Assembly: GCF_016598475.1 (NCBI RefSeq)
Contig: NZ_JAEMUX010000021.1
Span: forward strand, 1 to 64,000
Length of the DNA: 64,000 bases
Source: Streptomyces adelaidensis
GTDB taxonomy: Bacteria > Actinomycetota > Actinomycetes > Streptomycetales > Streptomycetaceae
Direction of reading: 5' to 3'
Made by a program: the position numbers and the translations under genes. Shown here one piece after another: positions 1 through 8,082 of this stretch (the first letter of the stretch is position 1; each line of letters begins with the position of its first letter). A model generated the notes under the pieces. It had not been told where the DNA came from and did no database searches. It worked only from the letters and a program-made list of their open reading frames with translations.

Positions 1-15
1 ACTAAGTCGTCGATC

Positions 16-489
16 ATGTCAACCGCACCGCACCTGGACGAGATGACCGCCGCCAACCTCGACGCCGCGATCGGCGTCCGCGTCCGCCCCGATCAGGAAC
101 ACCTGGTCGACCCGGTCGTGAAGTCCCTCGCCGAGGCGTACGTTCACCCGGGCGTCGCCTGGCCCCGGCTGATCCGGGACGGCGACCGCGCCGTCGGCTT
201 CCTGATGGCCTTCCTCGACTTCGACTGGAAGGGCGACGGAACCGGGACCGACATCCGCTCCGGCCTCTGGCGCCTCAACATCGCGGCCGGGGAACAGGGC
301 CGGGGCTACGGCCGCTTCGCCGTCGAGTCCGTGGCCGCCGAGATCCGCCGCCGCGGCGGCACCCGCCTCTTCGTCACCTGGCACCCGGGCGCGGACGGCC
401 CGGAGGCCTTCTATCTCGGCCTCGGCTTCCGCCCGACGGGAGAGGTGAGCGGGGACCAGACGGTGGGGGTGCTGGAGCTGGCCGGATGA
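16..489 (+). CDS. GNAT family N-acetyltransferase
   Basis: This 157-residue protein has the GNAT fold pattern: a beta-strand stretch ending in LNIAA, then the acetyl-CoA pyrophosphate-binding motif EQGRGYGRFAV at about residues 94-104 (the R/Q-x-x-G-x-G/A signature), and a C-terminal FYLGLGFRPTGE segment typical of motif B. It should transfer an acetyl group from acetyl-CoA to an amine; the substrate cannot be told from sequence. The ATG lies only 15 bases into the window, so its ribosome site is barely visible and an upstream start cannot be excluded. The fold is clear, the function is not. Confidence 0.85.
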   Translation: MSTAPHLDEMTAANLDAAIGVRVRPDQEHLVDPVVKSLAEAYVHPGVAWPRLIRDGDRAVGFLMAFLDFDWKGDGTGTDIRSGLWRLNIAAGEQGRGYGRFAVESVAAEIRRRGGTRLFVTWHPGADGPEAFYLGLGFRPTGEVSGDQTVGVLELAG

Positions 490-588
490 TCGTCGGAACC
501 GCCGCGCGCGTGCGCGGCGGTTCCGCCCCGCCGAAGCCCCCTCCCGAGAAGGGGTGGCTACGGCGGGGGGCCCCCGCTCCGGTCCGGT

Positions 589-822
589 TCATGACGTCTC
601 GCCGGTCGTACCCTCCCCCTCCGTCCCTGTCCCCGGCTCCGTCCGCGCTTCCGCCCCCGCACGCTTCTCCTGGAGCTTGCGCAGCAGCTCCCGCTTCTGG
701 GCCCGGGGGTCGAGGCCGCCGCCGATGTGGCCGCTCGGGTGGGAGCCGCGGAGGGCCTTGCGGCCGAGGTTCCGGCGGGCGCCGCCCACTCCCAGCATGC
801 TTCCTGATCCGCCTCGCGACAT
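589..822 (-). CDS. DUF6243 family small protein
   Basis: A 77-residue basic protein that starts MSRGGSGSMLGVGG and carries an RRNLGRKALRG stretch followed by HIGGGLDPRAQKRELLRKLQEK, which I recognise as the streptomycete DUF6243 family. It has no signal peptide or membrane segment; the C-terminal third is a Glu/Gly/Thr-rich tail. The function is unknown. It is convergent with the acetyltransferase gene and divergent from the TetR gene downstream. Confidence 0.7.
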   Translation of the reverse strand: MSRGGSGSMLGVGGARRNLGRKALRGSHPSGHIGGGLDPRAQKRELLRKLQEKRAGAEARTEPGTGTEGEGTTGETS

Positions 823-877
823 GGGGTCTCCGTAAGTTGTTGGGTCGCCCGGGAGGGCCGGATGTGGCGATACGGTT

Positions 878-912
878 CGTCTCGCCTACGTCCACCACCA
901 TCAGGCGAGACG
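878..912. promoter_or_regulatory. Candidate TetR operator: 10-bp inverted repeat
   Basis: CGTCTCGCCT at 878-887 is repeated as its exact complement AGGCGAGACG at 903-912. A second small inverted repeat, AGACG-CAA-CGTCT, overlaps at 908-920. They lie just before the TetR gene start at 944, where autoregulatory operators usually sit. The left arm is preceded by CGATACGG, resembling half-sites of the 23-bp palindrome at 24217-24239. A role as operator is inferred; a simple RNA hairpin is the alternative. Confidence 0.45.
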
Positions 913-943
913 CAACGTCTTGTCAACTGGTAAATTCGAGCCC

Positions 944-1579
944 ATGGCCAAGAACACCGCCCCTGATTCCACCCGGCGCAGCGAGAAGTCCCGCCGCGCC
1001 ATCTATGACGCCGCCCTCGCACTCGTCTCCGAGGCCGGATACCAGAAGACGACCATCGAGGGCATCGCGGCCCGCGCCGGCGTGGGGAAGCAGACGATCT
1101 ACCGCTGGTGGTCCTCGAAGGCGGAGGTGCTGCTGGAGGCGTTCATCGACCTGAGCGCGCAGGCGGCGGAGGCCGCGGCCCGGCCCGAGGCCATCGGTGA
1201 GCAGGCGGAGTACGAGATCCCGGACACCGGTGACCTGGAGGCCGACCTCAAGGCGGTCCTGCGGGCCACGGTGGACGAACTGCTCGACCCCAGGTTCGAG
1301 ATCCCCTCCCGAGCCCTGGCGGCCGAGGGCGTGGTCAACCGGGAACTCGGCACCGAGTTCGTCGGCAAGCTCCTCGAACCCCAACTCCAGTTGTACGTGA
1401 AGCGCCTGCGCGCCGCCCAGGAACAAGGCGCGGTACGCCCCGACATCGACCCGCGCATCGCCCTGGAACTCTTCGTCTCACCGCTCGCCCAGCGGTGGCT
1501 CCAGTACACGGGGCCCATCTCGTACGAGTACACGGACGCCCTCGTCGAGTACGCCCTGTACGGCCTCGCGCCCCGCTGA
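944..1579 (+). CDS. TetR/AcrR family transcriptional regulator
   Basis: A 211-residue one-component repressor. Residues about 12-60 form the TetR helix-turn-helix: SRRAIYDAALALVSEAGY, then TTIEGIAARAGVGKQTIYRWW, which is the recognition-helix signature. The C-terminal part is a ligand-binding and dimerisation domain of the TetR_C_11/16 kind. The ATG at 944 is preferred; a TTG at 920 is in frame but would overlap the inverted repeat that is a likely operator. No obvious target gene is adjacent, so autoregulation or control of a distant transporter is likely. The ligand is unknown. Confidence 0.88.
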   Translation: MAKNTAPDSTRRSEKSRRAIYDAALALVSEAGYQKTTIEGIAARAGVGKQTIYRWWSSKAEVLLEAFIDLSAQAAEAAARPEAIGEQAEYEIPDTGDLEADLKAVLRATVDELLDPRFEIPSRALAAEGVVNRELGTEFVGKLLEPQLQLYVKRLRAAQEQGAVRPDIDPRIALELFVSPLAQRWLQYTGPISYEYTDALVEYALYGLAPR

Positions 1580-1793
1580 GCCGGGTCGACCCGCTGCCCG
1601 AGTGTGACCAAACCGACCAGGTGGGGCTGATGGGCAGACCATAAAACCCGTAAAAACATGTAATAGCCCACCATCCCTGTCCGCACCCCGGCATCGCCCC
1701 ACCTACCCCGGATGTGGGCTCTGGCCCCCCGGGGCGCAGGATGGTGGGACCATGGAGGCATGCTGTCCGCACCACAGCGAGGCGAGGCGATAG

Positions 1794-2546
1794 ATGAGCG
1801 CGACGTTCGGTGGCCGTACCGGTCGGCAGGGCGGGATCTCCGGGTGGCTGCGCGCCCGTCGCACCAGCCGCCCGCTCGACGAGGCCGCCGACGACGCCGG
1901 CCGTGAGGCGCTGCTGCTCGCCGCCGCCGCTGCCGGACTCCCGCTCGCGCCCGCCGCGTACCCCTCGGACTACCGGTGTTCCTGCGACCGCGTCGGCTGT
2001 CCCACCCCCGCCCGGCACCCGGTGTCCTTCGCCTGGCAGACGCAGTCCACCACCGACCGCGCCCAGGTCGAGCGGTGGGCCCGGCAGCAGCCGCGGACCA
2101 ACTTCATCACCGCGACCGGCATGGTCCACGACGTGCTCGACGTGCCGCTCGCCGCGGGGCAGGAAGCCCTGGAGCGGCTGCTCGCCGCTGGGATCGAGGT
2201 GGGCCCCGTCGCCGAGTCGGAGTCCGAGTCCGACGACGGCCGGCTCCTCTTCTTCACCCTCACCCGCGGTACGCCCGAGGTCGAGGACGAGTGGTGGCCC
2301 TGCGAGCTGGACTGCCATCCGGAGACCATGGACGAGCATCCGGGCCTGCGTTGGCACTGCCGGGGGTCCTACGTCCTGGTACCGCCGGCCCGGCTCCCCG
2401 GCGACCTCGCCGTCCACTGGGTGCGCGGCCCCGAGCACCCGCTGCCGGACCCGCTGACCCTGCTGGAGATCCTCACCGACGCCTGCTCCCGCCACGTGGG
2501 CGAGGGGCCGGACCACGCGAACGCGGCCTGGCCCGCGCGCGGCTGA
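1794..2546 (+). CDS. Bifunctional DNA primase/polymerase (Prim-Pol)-like protein
   Basis: A 250-residue soluble protein resembling the N-terminal Prim-Pol (AEP-type) domain proteins common in Streptomyces: after a basic leader comes AAAAGLPLAPAAYP, a cysteine pair CSCDRVGC followed by PARHPVSF, and a WARQQPRTNFITATG segment. The classical DxD-type catalytic residues of active replication primases are not evident, and no helicase domain is attached, so it is probably a chromosomal relative rather than a plasmid primase. The start ATG follows a GAGGCGA purine stretch. Confidence 0.6.
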   Translation: MSATFGGRTGRQGGISGWLRARRTSRPLDEAADDAGREALLLAAAAAGLPLAPAAYPSDYRCSCDRVGCPTPARHPVSFAWQTQSTTDRAQVERWARQQPRTNFITATGMVHDVLDVPLAAGQEALERLLAAGIEVGPVAESESESDDGRLLFFTLTRGTPEVEDEWWPCELDCHPETMDEHPGLRWHCRGSYVLVPPARLPGDLAVHWVRGPEHPLPDPLTLLEILTDACSRHVGEGPDHANAAWPARG

Positions 2547-2559
2547 GCCTCCCGGGGAG

Positions 2560-3660
2560 TTACTCGCCCTTCGCCCCGGTCAGCCCGCCCACCTGGCTCA
2601 GGAACTTCACCTGCTGGTCCGACTCCGTCTTCGCCGGATCGAGAACCGCCTGGTTGGAGACGAACTCCAGCGTCAGGGACTCCTTCGGCTCACCCGTCAT
2701 CAGGGCCTTCACAGCCGCGTCGTCGACGGGGATGTCCACCCCCTGCGCGGCGGTCTGCTTCTCGTAGTGCCGGGTGGTGAAGAAGACCAGCGCCCCGCCG
2801 TCCGTGGTGCGCAGCCCGACCGGCGCGTAGTCGCCGTTGGTGAGGGCCTCGTCGATGTACTGCCGCGCAAGCCCCGGCTTCACCGCGTTCTGCTGCCGCT
2901 TGGAGCGCTCCTCGGAGGTGTACGGCCCGTCCGCGAAGAGAGCGCTGTCCTGCTGCAGATACGTCACGTACCGGTCGGGCAGTTCCTCGGGGGTGACGGA
3001 GAGTTCGGCGTCGTCGGGCTGGACCACCTGGGCCCAGCCGTTCTCGTCCTTCTTGAACTCGGGCACGTCGGAGGCGGCCATGATCGTGAGGAAGGACACC
3101 TCCCACAGGTCGGTCAGACCGTCCCGGGTGAAGACGAACAGCCAACGGTCCGTGGAGCGGCCCTTGTTGGCGGTGGCGTCGGCCACGAACCAGCGCGGCC
3201 AGGCCGCCTTCTCCGGGATCGTGTACTTGACGTCGGTCAGCTTCAGCGCCACATGGCTGGGGTTGCCACCCGGGTTGATCTTCGCGCCCGAGCGGAGCTT
3301 GCCGCCGTCGATGTCGGCGAGGGCGCCGGTCACCCGGGGGGCGTCCAGGGACTGGTCGTACGCCTTGTCCGCCTTGTTGTACGCGGTGGTGAAGTCCGTC
3401 AGCGCACGCGCCGCCTCCGACTGTGTCGCCGTGGCGACGATCTCCAGGTCGCCCCGGACCACCACACACCCGCTCGCCGTCAACGACAGCGCGGTCACCG
3501 CCGTCGTCAGCAGCGCGCCGCGGCCGTACGAACGAAGTCCGAGGAACCTCCCGCGCGTACGGAGGAACCTCCCGCGCGTACGGAGGAACCTCCCGCGCGT
3601 ACGGACCGGACGAACCTCACGAAACCTCCGTGGGCTCAGAGCCCCGCGAACCCTGCTCAT
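2560..3660 (-). CDS. Putative lipoprotein, last gene of the efe iron operon
   Basis: A protein of up to 366 residues with a hydrophobic signal segment (GALLTTAVTALSLTASGC) whose cysteine near residue 65 would be the lipidation site. The mature part has no domain I recognise. The ATG at 3660 lies inside the 3' end of efeU (44-base overlap), which suggests translational coupling. The long arginine-rich leader before the signal peptide is unusual: it is made of three copies of RTRGRFL encoded by a 21-bp tandem repeat, and no better downstream start with room for a signal peptide is seen. Role in iron uptake is inferred only from position. Confidence 0.65.
   Translation of the reverse strand: MSRVRGALSPRRFREVRPVRTRGRFLRTRGRFLRTRGRFLGLRSYGRGALLTTAVTALSLTASGCVVVRGDLEIVATATQSEAARALTDFTTAYNKADKAYDQSLDAPRVTGALADIDGGKLRSGAKINPGGNPSHVALKLTDVKYTIPEKAAWPRWFVADATANKGRSTDRWLFVFTRDGLTDLWEVSFLTIMAASDVPEFKKDENGWAQVVQPDDAELSVTPEELPDRYVTYLQQDSALFADGPYTSEERSKRQQNAVKPGLARQYIDEALTNGDYAPVGLRTTDGGALVFFTTRHYEKQTAAQGVDIPVDDAAVKALMTGEPKESLTLEFVSNQAVLDPAKTESDQQVKFLSQVGGLTGAKGE
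3540..3605. repeat. 21-bp tandem repeat, three copies
   Basis: GGAGGAACCTCCCGCGCGTAC is repeated with a 21-bp period, giving three RTRGRFL units in the N-terminus of the lipoprotein gene on the minus strand. Each unit contains the palindromic core GGAGGAACCTCC, so each minus-strand copy also carries a Shine-Dalgarno-like GGGAGG. Confidence 0.85.
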
Positions 3661-4492
3661 CAGGAATCTTCACCTTCCCCTTCCCGGAGGCGAACCCTAC
3701 CGGGGCGAGGAACAGGGCGAGCGTCGGGACCAGATAGAGGAGCCAGACCGTGACTTGGAGGACCGTCGGGTCGGGCTGGAAGTTGAAGACGCCCTTCAGG
3801 AGGGTGCCGTACCAGCTGTCCGGCGGGATCGTCCCCGTGATGTCGAACGCCTTGTCCGTCAGGCCGGGCAGGAAGTCGGCCTCCTGGAGGTCGTGGAAGC
3901 CGTACGCGAGGACGCCCGCCGCGACCACGACCAGCATGCCGCCGGTCCAGGTGAAGAACTTGGCGAGGTTGATGCGCAGGGCGCCCCGGTAGAACAGCCA
4001 GCCGAGCGCGACCGCCGTCGACAGGCCCAGCAGCACACCGATCAGCGGGCCCTCGGTGCCGTCGCTGGAGGCCCGCACCGACGTCCACACGAACAGCGAG
4101 GTCTCCAGGCCCTCCCGGCCCACCGCCAGGAACGCGGTCGCCACCAGCGCGCCCGTGCCCATCCGGAGGGCCGCGTCCAGCCTGCCGTGCAGGTCGGCCT
4201 TCAGATGCCGGGCCGTGCGCCGCATCCAGAAGACCATCCACGTCACCAGACACACCGCGATGATCGACAGCGAGCCGCCGAGCGCCTCCTGTGCCTTGAA
4301 CGTCAGCTCCTGGGAGCCGAATTCGAGCACGCAGCCGAAGGCGAGGGCCAGGCCGACGGCGACCCCGATGCCGATCCAGATGGGCTTCAGCGCGTCCCGG
4401 CGGCCGGTCTTCACCAGATAGGCGATGAGGATGCAGACGACGAGACTGGCCTCCAGGCCCTCCCGCAGACCGATCAGATAGTTCGCGAACAC
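3617..4492 (-). CDS. efeU: Iron permease of the FTR1/EfeU family
   Basis: A 291-residue polytopic membrane protein with the two REGLE ferric-binding motifs of the FTR1 family, LREGLEASL near residue 9 and GREGLETSL near residue 124, each in a membrane helix. About seven hydrophobic segments are visible. It moves iron across the cytoplasmic membrane as the channel of the EfeUOB system. It sits four bases downstream of efeB in an efeO-efeB-efeU-lipoprotein operon. The charged C-terminal tail (KGKVKIPDEQGS) is cytoplasmic or extracellular and not conserved. Confidence 0.93.
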   Translation of the reverse strand: MFANYLIGLREGLEASLVVCILIAYLVKTGRRDALKPIWIGIGVAVGLALAFGCVLEFGSQELTFKAQEALGGSLSIIAVCLVTWMVFWMRRTARHLKADLHGRLDAALRMGTGALVATAFLAVGREGLETSLFVWTSVRASSDGTEGPLIGVLLGLSTAVALGWLFYRGALRINLAKFFTWTGGMLVVVAAGVLAYGFHDLQEADFLPGLTDKAFDITGTIPPDSWYGTLLKGVFNFQPDPTVLQVTVWLLYLVPTLALFLAPVGFASGKGKVKIPDEQGSRGSEPTEVS

Positions 4493-4495
4493 GGC

Positions 4496-5806
4496 CTAGG
4501 CCCCCTTCGACGTGAACAGCGCCCGGCCCCACCAGTCGTCCGCGTCCCGGACGCCGGGCGGGACCGCGAAGAGCGCCGAACCCACGTGCTGGATGTACTC
4601 GTTGAGCGCGTCCGTGGCGAGATTGCGCTGGACCGGGATGAACCCCGTCCGCACGTCCCGCTGGTACGCGAGGAAGAACAGGCCCGCGTCCAGGCGGCCG
4701 AGGCCGTCCGTGCCGTCGGTGAAGGAGTAGCCGCGCCGCAGCAGGGTCGCCCCGTGGTTGGAGTCGGGGTGCGCGAGCCGTACGTGCGCGTCCGGCAGCA
4801 TCGCCTTCAGGAACGGCTCGTCCCGCTCCTTCGCCTTGCCCACCGGGGCGCCCTCGCCCTTGTCACGGCCGAAGATGTCCTCCTGCTCCTGCAGCGAGGT
4901 CCGGTCCCAGGGCTCGATGTGCATCCGGATGCGCCGGGCCACGAGATACGAACCACCGGTCATCCACGCCGAGTTCTCGTCGACGTCCTTCTCGCCCACC
5001 CACACGAACTTCTTCAGCCGGGCCGTCTCCGTGCCCGCGATGTTGCGGGTGCCGTCCTTGAACCCCAAGAGGTTGCGCGGGGTCTGCGCCTCGGGTGTGG
5101 TCGAGGAGGTCTTGCCGAAGCCGAGCTGCGACCAGCGCACGGACACCTTGCCGAAGCCGATACGGGCGAGGTTGCGGATGGCGTGCACCGCGACCTGCGG
5201 ATCGTCCGCGCAGGCCTGCACGCACAGATCGCCACCGCTGCGGACCCTGTCCAGGTTGTCGCCCGCGAACTGCGGCAGCTCCACCAGCGCCTCGGGCCGC
5301 TGCCCCGCCAGCCCGAACCTGTCGAACAGCGACGGCCCGAAGCCGATCGTCAGCGTCAGCCGGGACGGCTTCAGCCCCAGCGCCTCACCGGTGTCGTCCG
5401 GCGGAGCCTCCGCCAGACCGCCGTACGCGCCCTCGCCGACCGCCTTCCCGGCGGTCATCCGGCGCGCGGCCGCCGTCCAGTCCTTCAGCATCGCCACGAA
5501 CTCGGCGCGGTCGTCGGTCTTCACGTCGAACGCGGCGAAGTGCAGCCGGTCCTGCACGGGCGTCGCGATACCCGCCTGGTGCGCGCCGTGGAAGGCGACC
5601 CCCGCCCCGGCGGCCGGGGCGGCACTGTCGCCGGTGCCCGCCACGGCGACAGCGCCGCCGGCCGCGGCGGCACCGAGCGCGAGCCCGGCACCGCCCCAGC
5701 CGATGAGCGAACGCCTGGAGGGGGCAGGGGAGTTGGCCGAGCTACCCGGGTTACCGGAGCCGGCGGGGATACCGGCGTCGCTGGAGTCCTCGGTGGTCAT
5801 CGTCAC
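4496..5806 (-). CDS. efeB: Dyp-type heme peroxidase EfeB, Tat-exported
   Basis: A 436-residue secreted peroxidase. The N-terminus has a twin-arginine signal (SRRSLIG near residue 32, then an Ala/Gly-rich hydrophobic stretch). The Dyp signature GFKDGT, containing the distal catalytic Asp, is near residue 258, and the proximal heme His is likely in SNHGATLLRRGYSF near residue 355. EfeB oxidises substrates, or acts on heme, outside the membrane to help deliver ferric iron to EfeU. The gene overlaps the efeO stop by four bases, indicating co-translation. Confidence 0.93.
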   Translation of the reverse strand: MTMTTEDSSDAGIPAGSGNPGSSANSPAPSRRSLIGWGGAGLALGAAAAGGAVAVAGTGDSAAPAAGAGVAFHGAHQAGIATPVQDRLHFAAFDVKTDDRAEFVAMLKDWTAAARRMTAGKAVGEGAYGGLAEAPPDDTGEALGLKPSRLTLTIGFGPSLFDRFGLAGQRPEALVELPQFAGDNLDRVRSGGDLCVQACADDPQVAVHAIRNLARIGFGKVSVRWSQLGFGKTSSTTPEAQTPRNLLGFKDGTRNIAGTETARLKKFVWVGEKDVDENSAWMTGGSYLVARRIRMHIEPWDRTSLQEQEDIFGRDKGEGAPVGKAKERDEPFLKAMLPDAHVRLAHPDSNHGATLLRRGYSFTDGTDGLGRLDAGLFFLAYQRDVRTGFIPVQRNLATDALNEYIQHVGSALFAVPPGVRDADDWWGRALFTSKGA

Positions 5807-6954
5807 TTCACCACGGCTGCCGCGAGCTGCGAGAGCGGCTCGGCGAGCGCGTTCACCGCGTCCGACAGCTCCTTGCGATCGGCCTTGCCGACCTTGTCGT
5901 AGGAGACGAAGTCGTAACCCGTCGTGTCCGGGCGGTACTTGTCGAGGAGCGTGTTCAGCGCCGCGAACTGCTTGTCGAGTTCCTCGGTCAGCGCCGGGTC
6001 GTTCTCGGCGGCGACGGACTTCAGCAGCTCGTACGACTCCTCGGCGCCCTCGACGTTCGCCTTGAAGTCGACGAGGTCGGTGTGCGAGTAGCGCTCCTCC
6101 TCACCGGTGACCTTGCCGGTGGCGACCTCGTCGAGGAGTTCCTTGGCGCCGTTGGCCATCGAGGTCGGGGTGATCTCGGCCTTGCCGACCCGGTTCTGCC
6201 AGTCCTCCAGGTCGGTCACCAGCTGGTCGGCCAGCTCCGAGTCCCGGGCGGTGAGCTTGCCGTCCTGCCAGAGCGAGCGCTCCAGACGGTGCCAGCCGGT
6301 CCAGTCCTTCTCCAGATCCTGGCCCTCCTCCAGGCCGTCCTCGCGCAGGTCGACCAACGGGTCGATGTCACCGAAGGACTCGGCGACCGGCTCGGTGCGC
6401 TCCCAGCCGATACGGGAGGGCGCGTACGCCTTCTTCGCGGCCTCGACGTCCCCGTCCTTGACGGCCTCGGTGAACACCTTCACCAGCGGGAGGGTCGCGT
6501 CGGCCTGCTCCTGCGCGTACTTGCGGTAGGAGGCGACGGCCTTGTCGAGCCTCGGGTCGCGCTTCGCGACCTTGCCGGAGCCGGTGGCCGTGACGTCCTG
6601 GCGTATGCCGTCGCCCTTCATACCGGGCTTGCAGGCGATCCGGTACTCGCCCGCCTTCACCTCGGCGGTGACCTTCTGCTTGGTGCCGGGGCCGATGTTC
6701 TCGCGCTCGGTGACCACCCGGTCGTCCGGGAAGAGGAGATAGACCTCGGTGACCTTGGAACCCTTGTTCTCGATGTCCAGCTCGACGTGCCCCGCCGGGA
6801 ACTCCTTCTTCGACACCTCGCACTTGGTGTCGGTCGCGGTCACCGCGACGACCCCGTCCGCGCCCGCGCTGCTCTTCTCGGTGCAACCGGTGACGGCGGT
6901 CAAAGCCGCCACGGTCATGGCGGCGGTGACGACGGACAGTCTGAGGGGTCGCAT
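5803..6954 (-). CDS. efeO: Iron-uptake lipoprotein EfeO (cupredoxin plus imelysin/M75 domain)
   Basis: A 383-residue lipoprotein. A short signal ends in the lipobox VTGC near residue 22-25. Next comes a cupredoxin-like domain (about residues 35-125), then an imelysin domain of helical bundle type carrying the HxxE-like segment WHRLERSLW near residue 225, typical of EfeO metal-binding proteins. The ATG at 6954 was chosen because GGAG lies just upstream; a longer start at 6984 has none. It is the first gene of the operon and has an iron box upstream at 7010-7028. Confidence 0.92.
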   Translation of the reverse strand: MRPLRLSVVTAAMTVAALTAVTGCTEKSSAGADGVVAVTATDTKCEVSKKEFPAGHVELDIENKGSKVTEVYLLFPDDRVVTERENIGPGTKQKVTAEVKAGEYRIACKPGMKGDGIRQDVTATGSGKVAKRDPRLDKAVASYRKYAQEQADATLPLVKVFTEAVKDGDVEAAKKAYAPSRIGWERTEPVAESFGDIDPLVDLREDGLEEGQDLEKDWTGWHRLERSLWQDGKLTARDSELADQLVTDLEDWQNRVGKAEITPTSMANGAKELLDEVATGKVTGEEERYSHTDLVDFKANVEGAEESYELLKSVAAENDPALTEELDKQFAALNTLLDKYRPDTTGYDFVSYDKVGKADRKELSDAVNALAEPLSQLAAAVVK

Positions 6955-7009
6955 TTCGGCTCCAAGAGAGTGCACAGGGGACACACAGAGAAGGTCAGGC
7001 CGCCCGAGG

Positions 7010-7028
7010 TTACCTGAGGCTTACCTAA
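7010..7028. promoter_or_regulatory. Candidate iron box (DmdR1/IdeR) upstream of efeO
   Basis: The sequence ttacctgaggcttacctaa matches about 14 of 19 positions of the IdeR/DmdR consensus TTAGGTTAGGCTAACCTAA when read on the minus strand. It lies 56 bases before the efeO start, a usual place for iron-dependent repression. Confidence 0.7.
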
Positions 7029-7149
7029 CCTTTTTCCGTGTATCCAGTGAATCCCCCTGATCGGCGCCGGACGAGCACGACCGCATCACGGTGGCTCAAA
7101 ACAGACCCCATGGTCCAGTCAAGAGCCGGTCAAGAACCCCATTCGGTGA

Positions 7150-8082
7150 TCAAGAACCCCGTTTCGGTGTGATCAGGACATCACCCGTCCGCGGATGCGG
7201 GAACACCTCGACCGGCTGCCGGTAGACGTCCGACAGCAGCCCCTCCTCGAAGACCCCGGCCGGCGGCCCGTCCGCCGCGATCCGCCCGTTCCGCAACACG
7301 GCCACCCGGTCCGCGTACGCCGCCGCCAGCCCCAGATCGTGCAGGACGACGACCACCGCGTCCCCGGCCCGCGCCCGCGCCCGGCACACCCGCAGCACCA
7401 GCTCCTGATGGCGCAGGTCCAGCGCGGCCGTCGGCTCGTCGAGCATCAACAGCGGGGCCCGCTGGGCGAGCACCCGCGCCAGCGCCACCCGGGCCCGCTC
7501 GCCCCCGCTGAGCGCGGCGAAGGGCCGGGCCGCGAACCCGGTGACCTCCGTGACCGCCATCGCCTCCGCCACCGCCGTGTCATCGGAGTCCTCCTCGTAC
7601 ACCTCCGGCTGCCGCGCCCACGGCGCCCGCCCCATCCGTACGACCTCCTCCACCGTGAACGGGAACGACAGCGCCGCCGACTGGGGCAACACCGCCCGCC
7701 GCAGCGCCAGTTCGGGCGCGGACCACTCCTCGACCGGCCGCCCGTGCACCCGTACGACCCCGCCGTCGACCGGCAGATCGGCGGCCAGCGCCCCCAACAG
7801 GGTCGACTTCCCCGCCCCGTTGGGCCCGACGAGGGCGAGCACCTCACCCGCGCGGGCGGCGACGGACACACCGCGCAGGACCTCGCGGGAGCCGAGGCGG
7901 ACCGTGATGTCCGCGGCCTCGACGAGCACGTCACCCGCGGTGGCCGGGGGCGGCGGAGTGGGGGCGCCCGAGCCCAGACGCCCCCTGAGGAGCCCTCGCA
8001 GTGACCCCGTGCTCAGCTTGGACTTCGTACCCGGCTTGGACTTCGTACCCGGCTTGGACTTCGTACCCGGCGTGGAACTCAT
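7150..8082 (-). CDS. hmuV: Heme ABC transporter ATP-binding protein
   Basis: A 310-residue ABC ATPase. Walker A is GPNGAGKST near residue 83, the signature motif is LSGGERARVALARV near residue 185, and Walker B is LLMLDEPTAALD near residue 205, followed by the H-loop VVVLHDLGLAAAYADR. The order matches HmuV/FecE-type importers. A leader of about 45 residues before the ABC domain contains three copies of GTKSKP encoded by an 18-bp tandem repeat, which is not part of the family. The start overlaps the end of hmuU by four bases. It should energise heme or siderophore import with HmuU. Confidence 0.9.
   Translation of the reverse strand: MSSTPGTKSKPGTKSKPGTKSKLSTGSLRGLLRGRLGSGAPTPPPPATAGDVLVEAADITVRLGSREVLRGVSVAARAGEVLALVGPNGAGKSTLLGALAADLPVDGGVVRVHGRPVEEWSAPELALRRAVLPQSAALSFPFTVEEVVRMGRAPWARQPEVYEEDSDDTAVAEAMAVTEVTGFAARPFAALSGGERARVALARVLAQRAPLLMLDEPTAALDLRHQELVLRVCRARARAGDAVVVVLHDLGLAAAYADRVAVLRNGRIAADGPPAGVFEEGLLSDVYRQPVEVFPHPRTGDVLITPKRGS
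8016..8073. repeat. 18-bp tandem repeat in the hmuV leader
   Basis: The unit ggcttggacttcgtaccc is repeated three times on the plus strand (last copy slightly changed), coding the GTKSKP units of the HmuV N-terminus on the minus strand. Edges are approximate. Confidence 0.8.

Noticed and set aside
2837..5902. A 1021-codon open frame on the plus strand
   Set aside because: It is antisense to the lipoprotein, efeU and efeB genes; its translation is low-complexity Arg/Gly/Asp/Glu-rich with no domain, while the minus strand encodes clear families.
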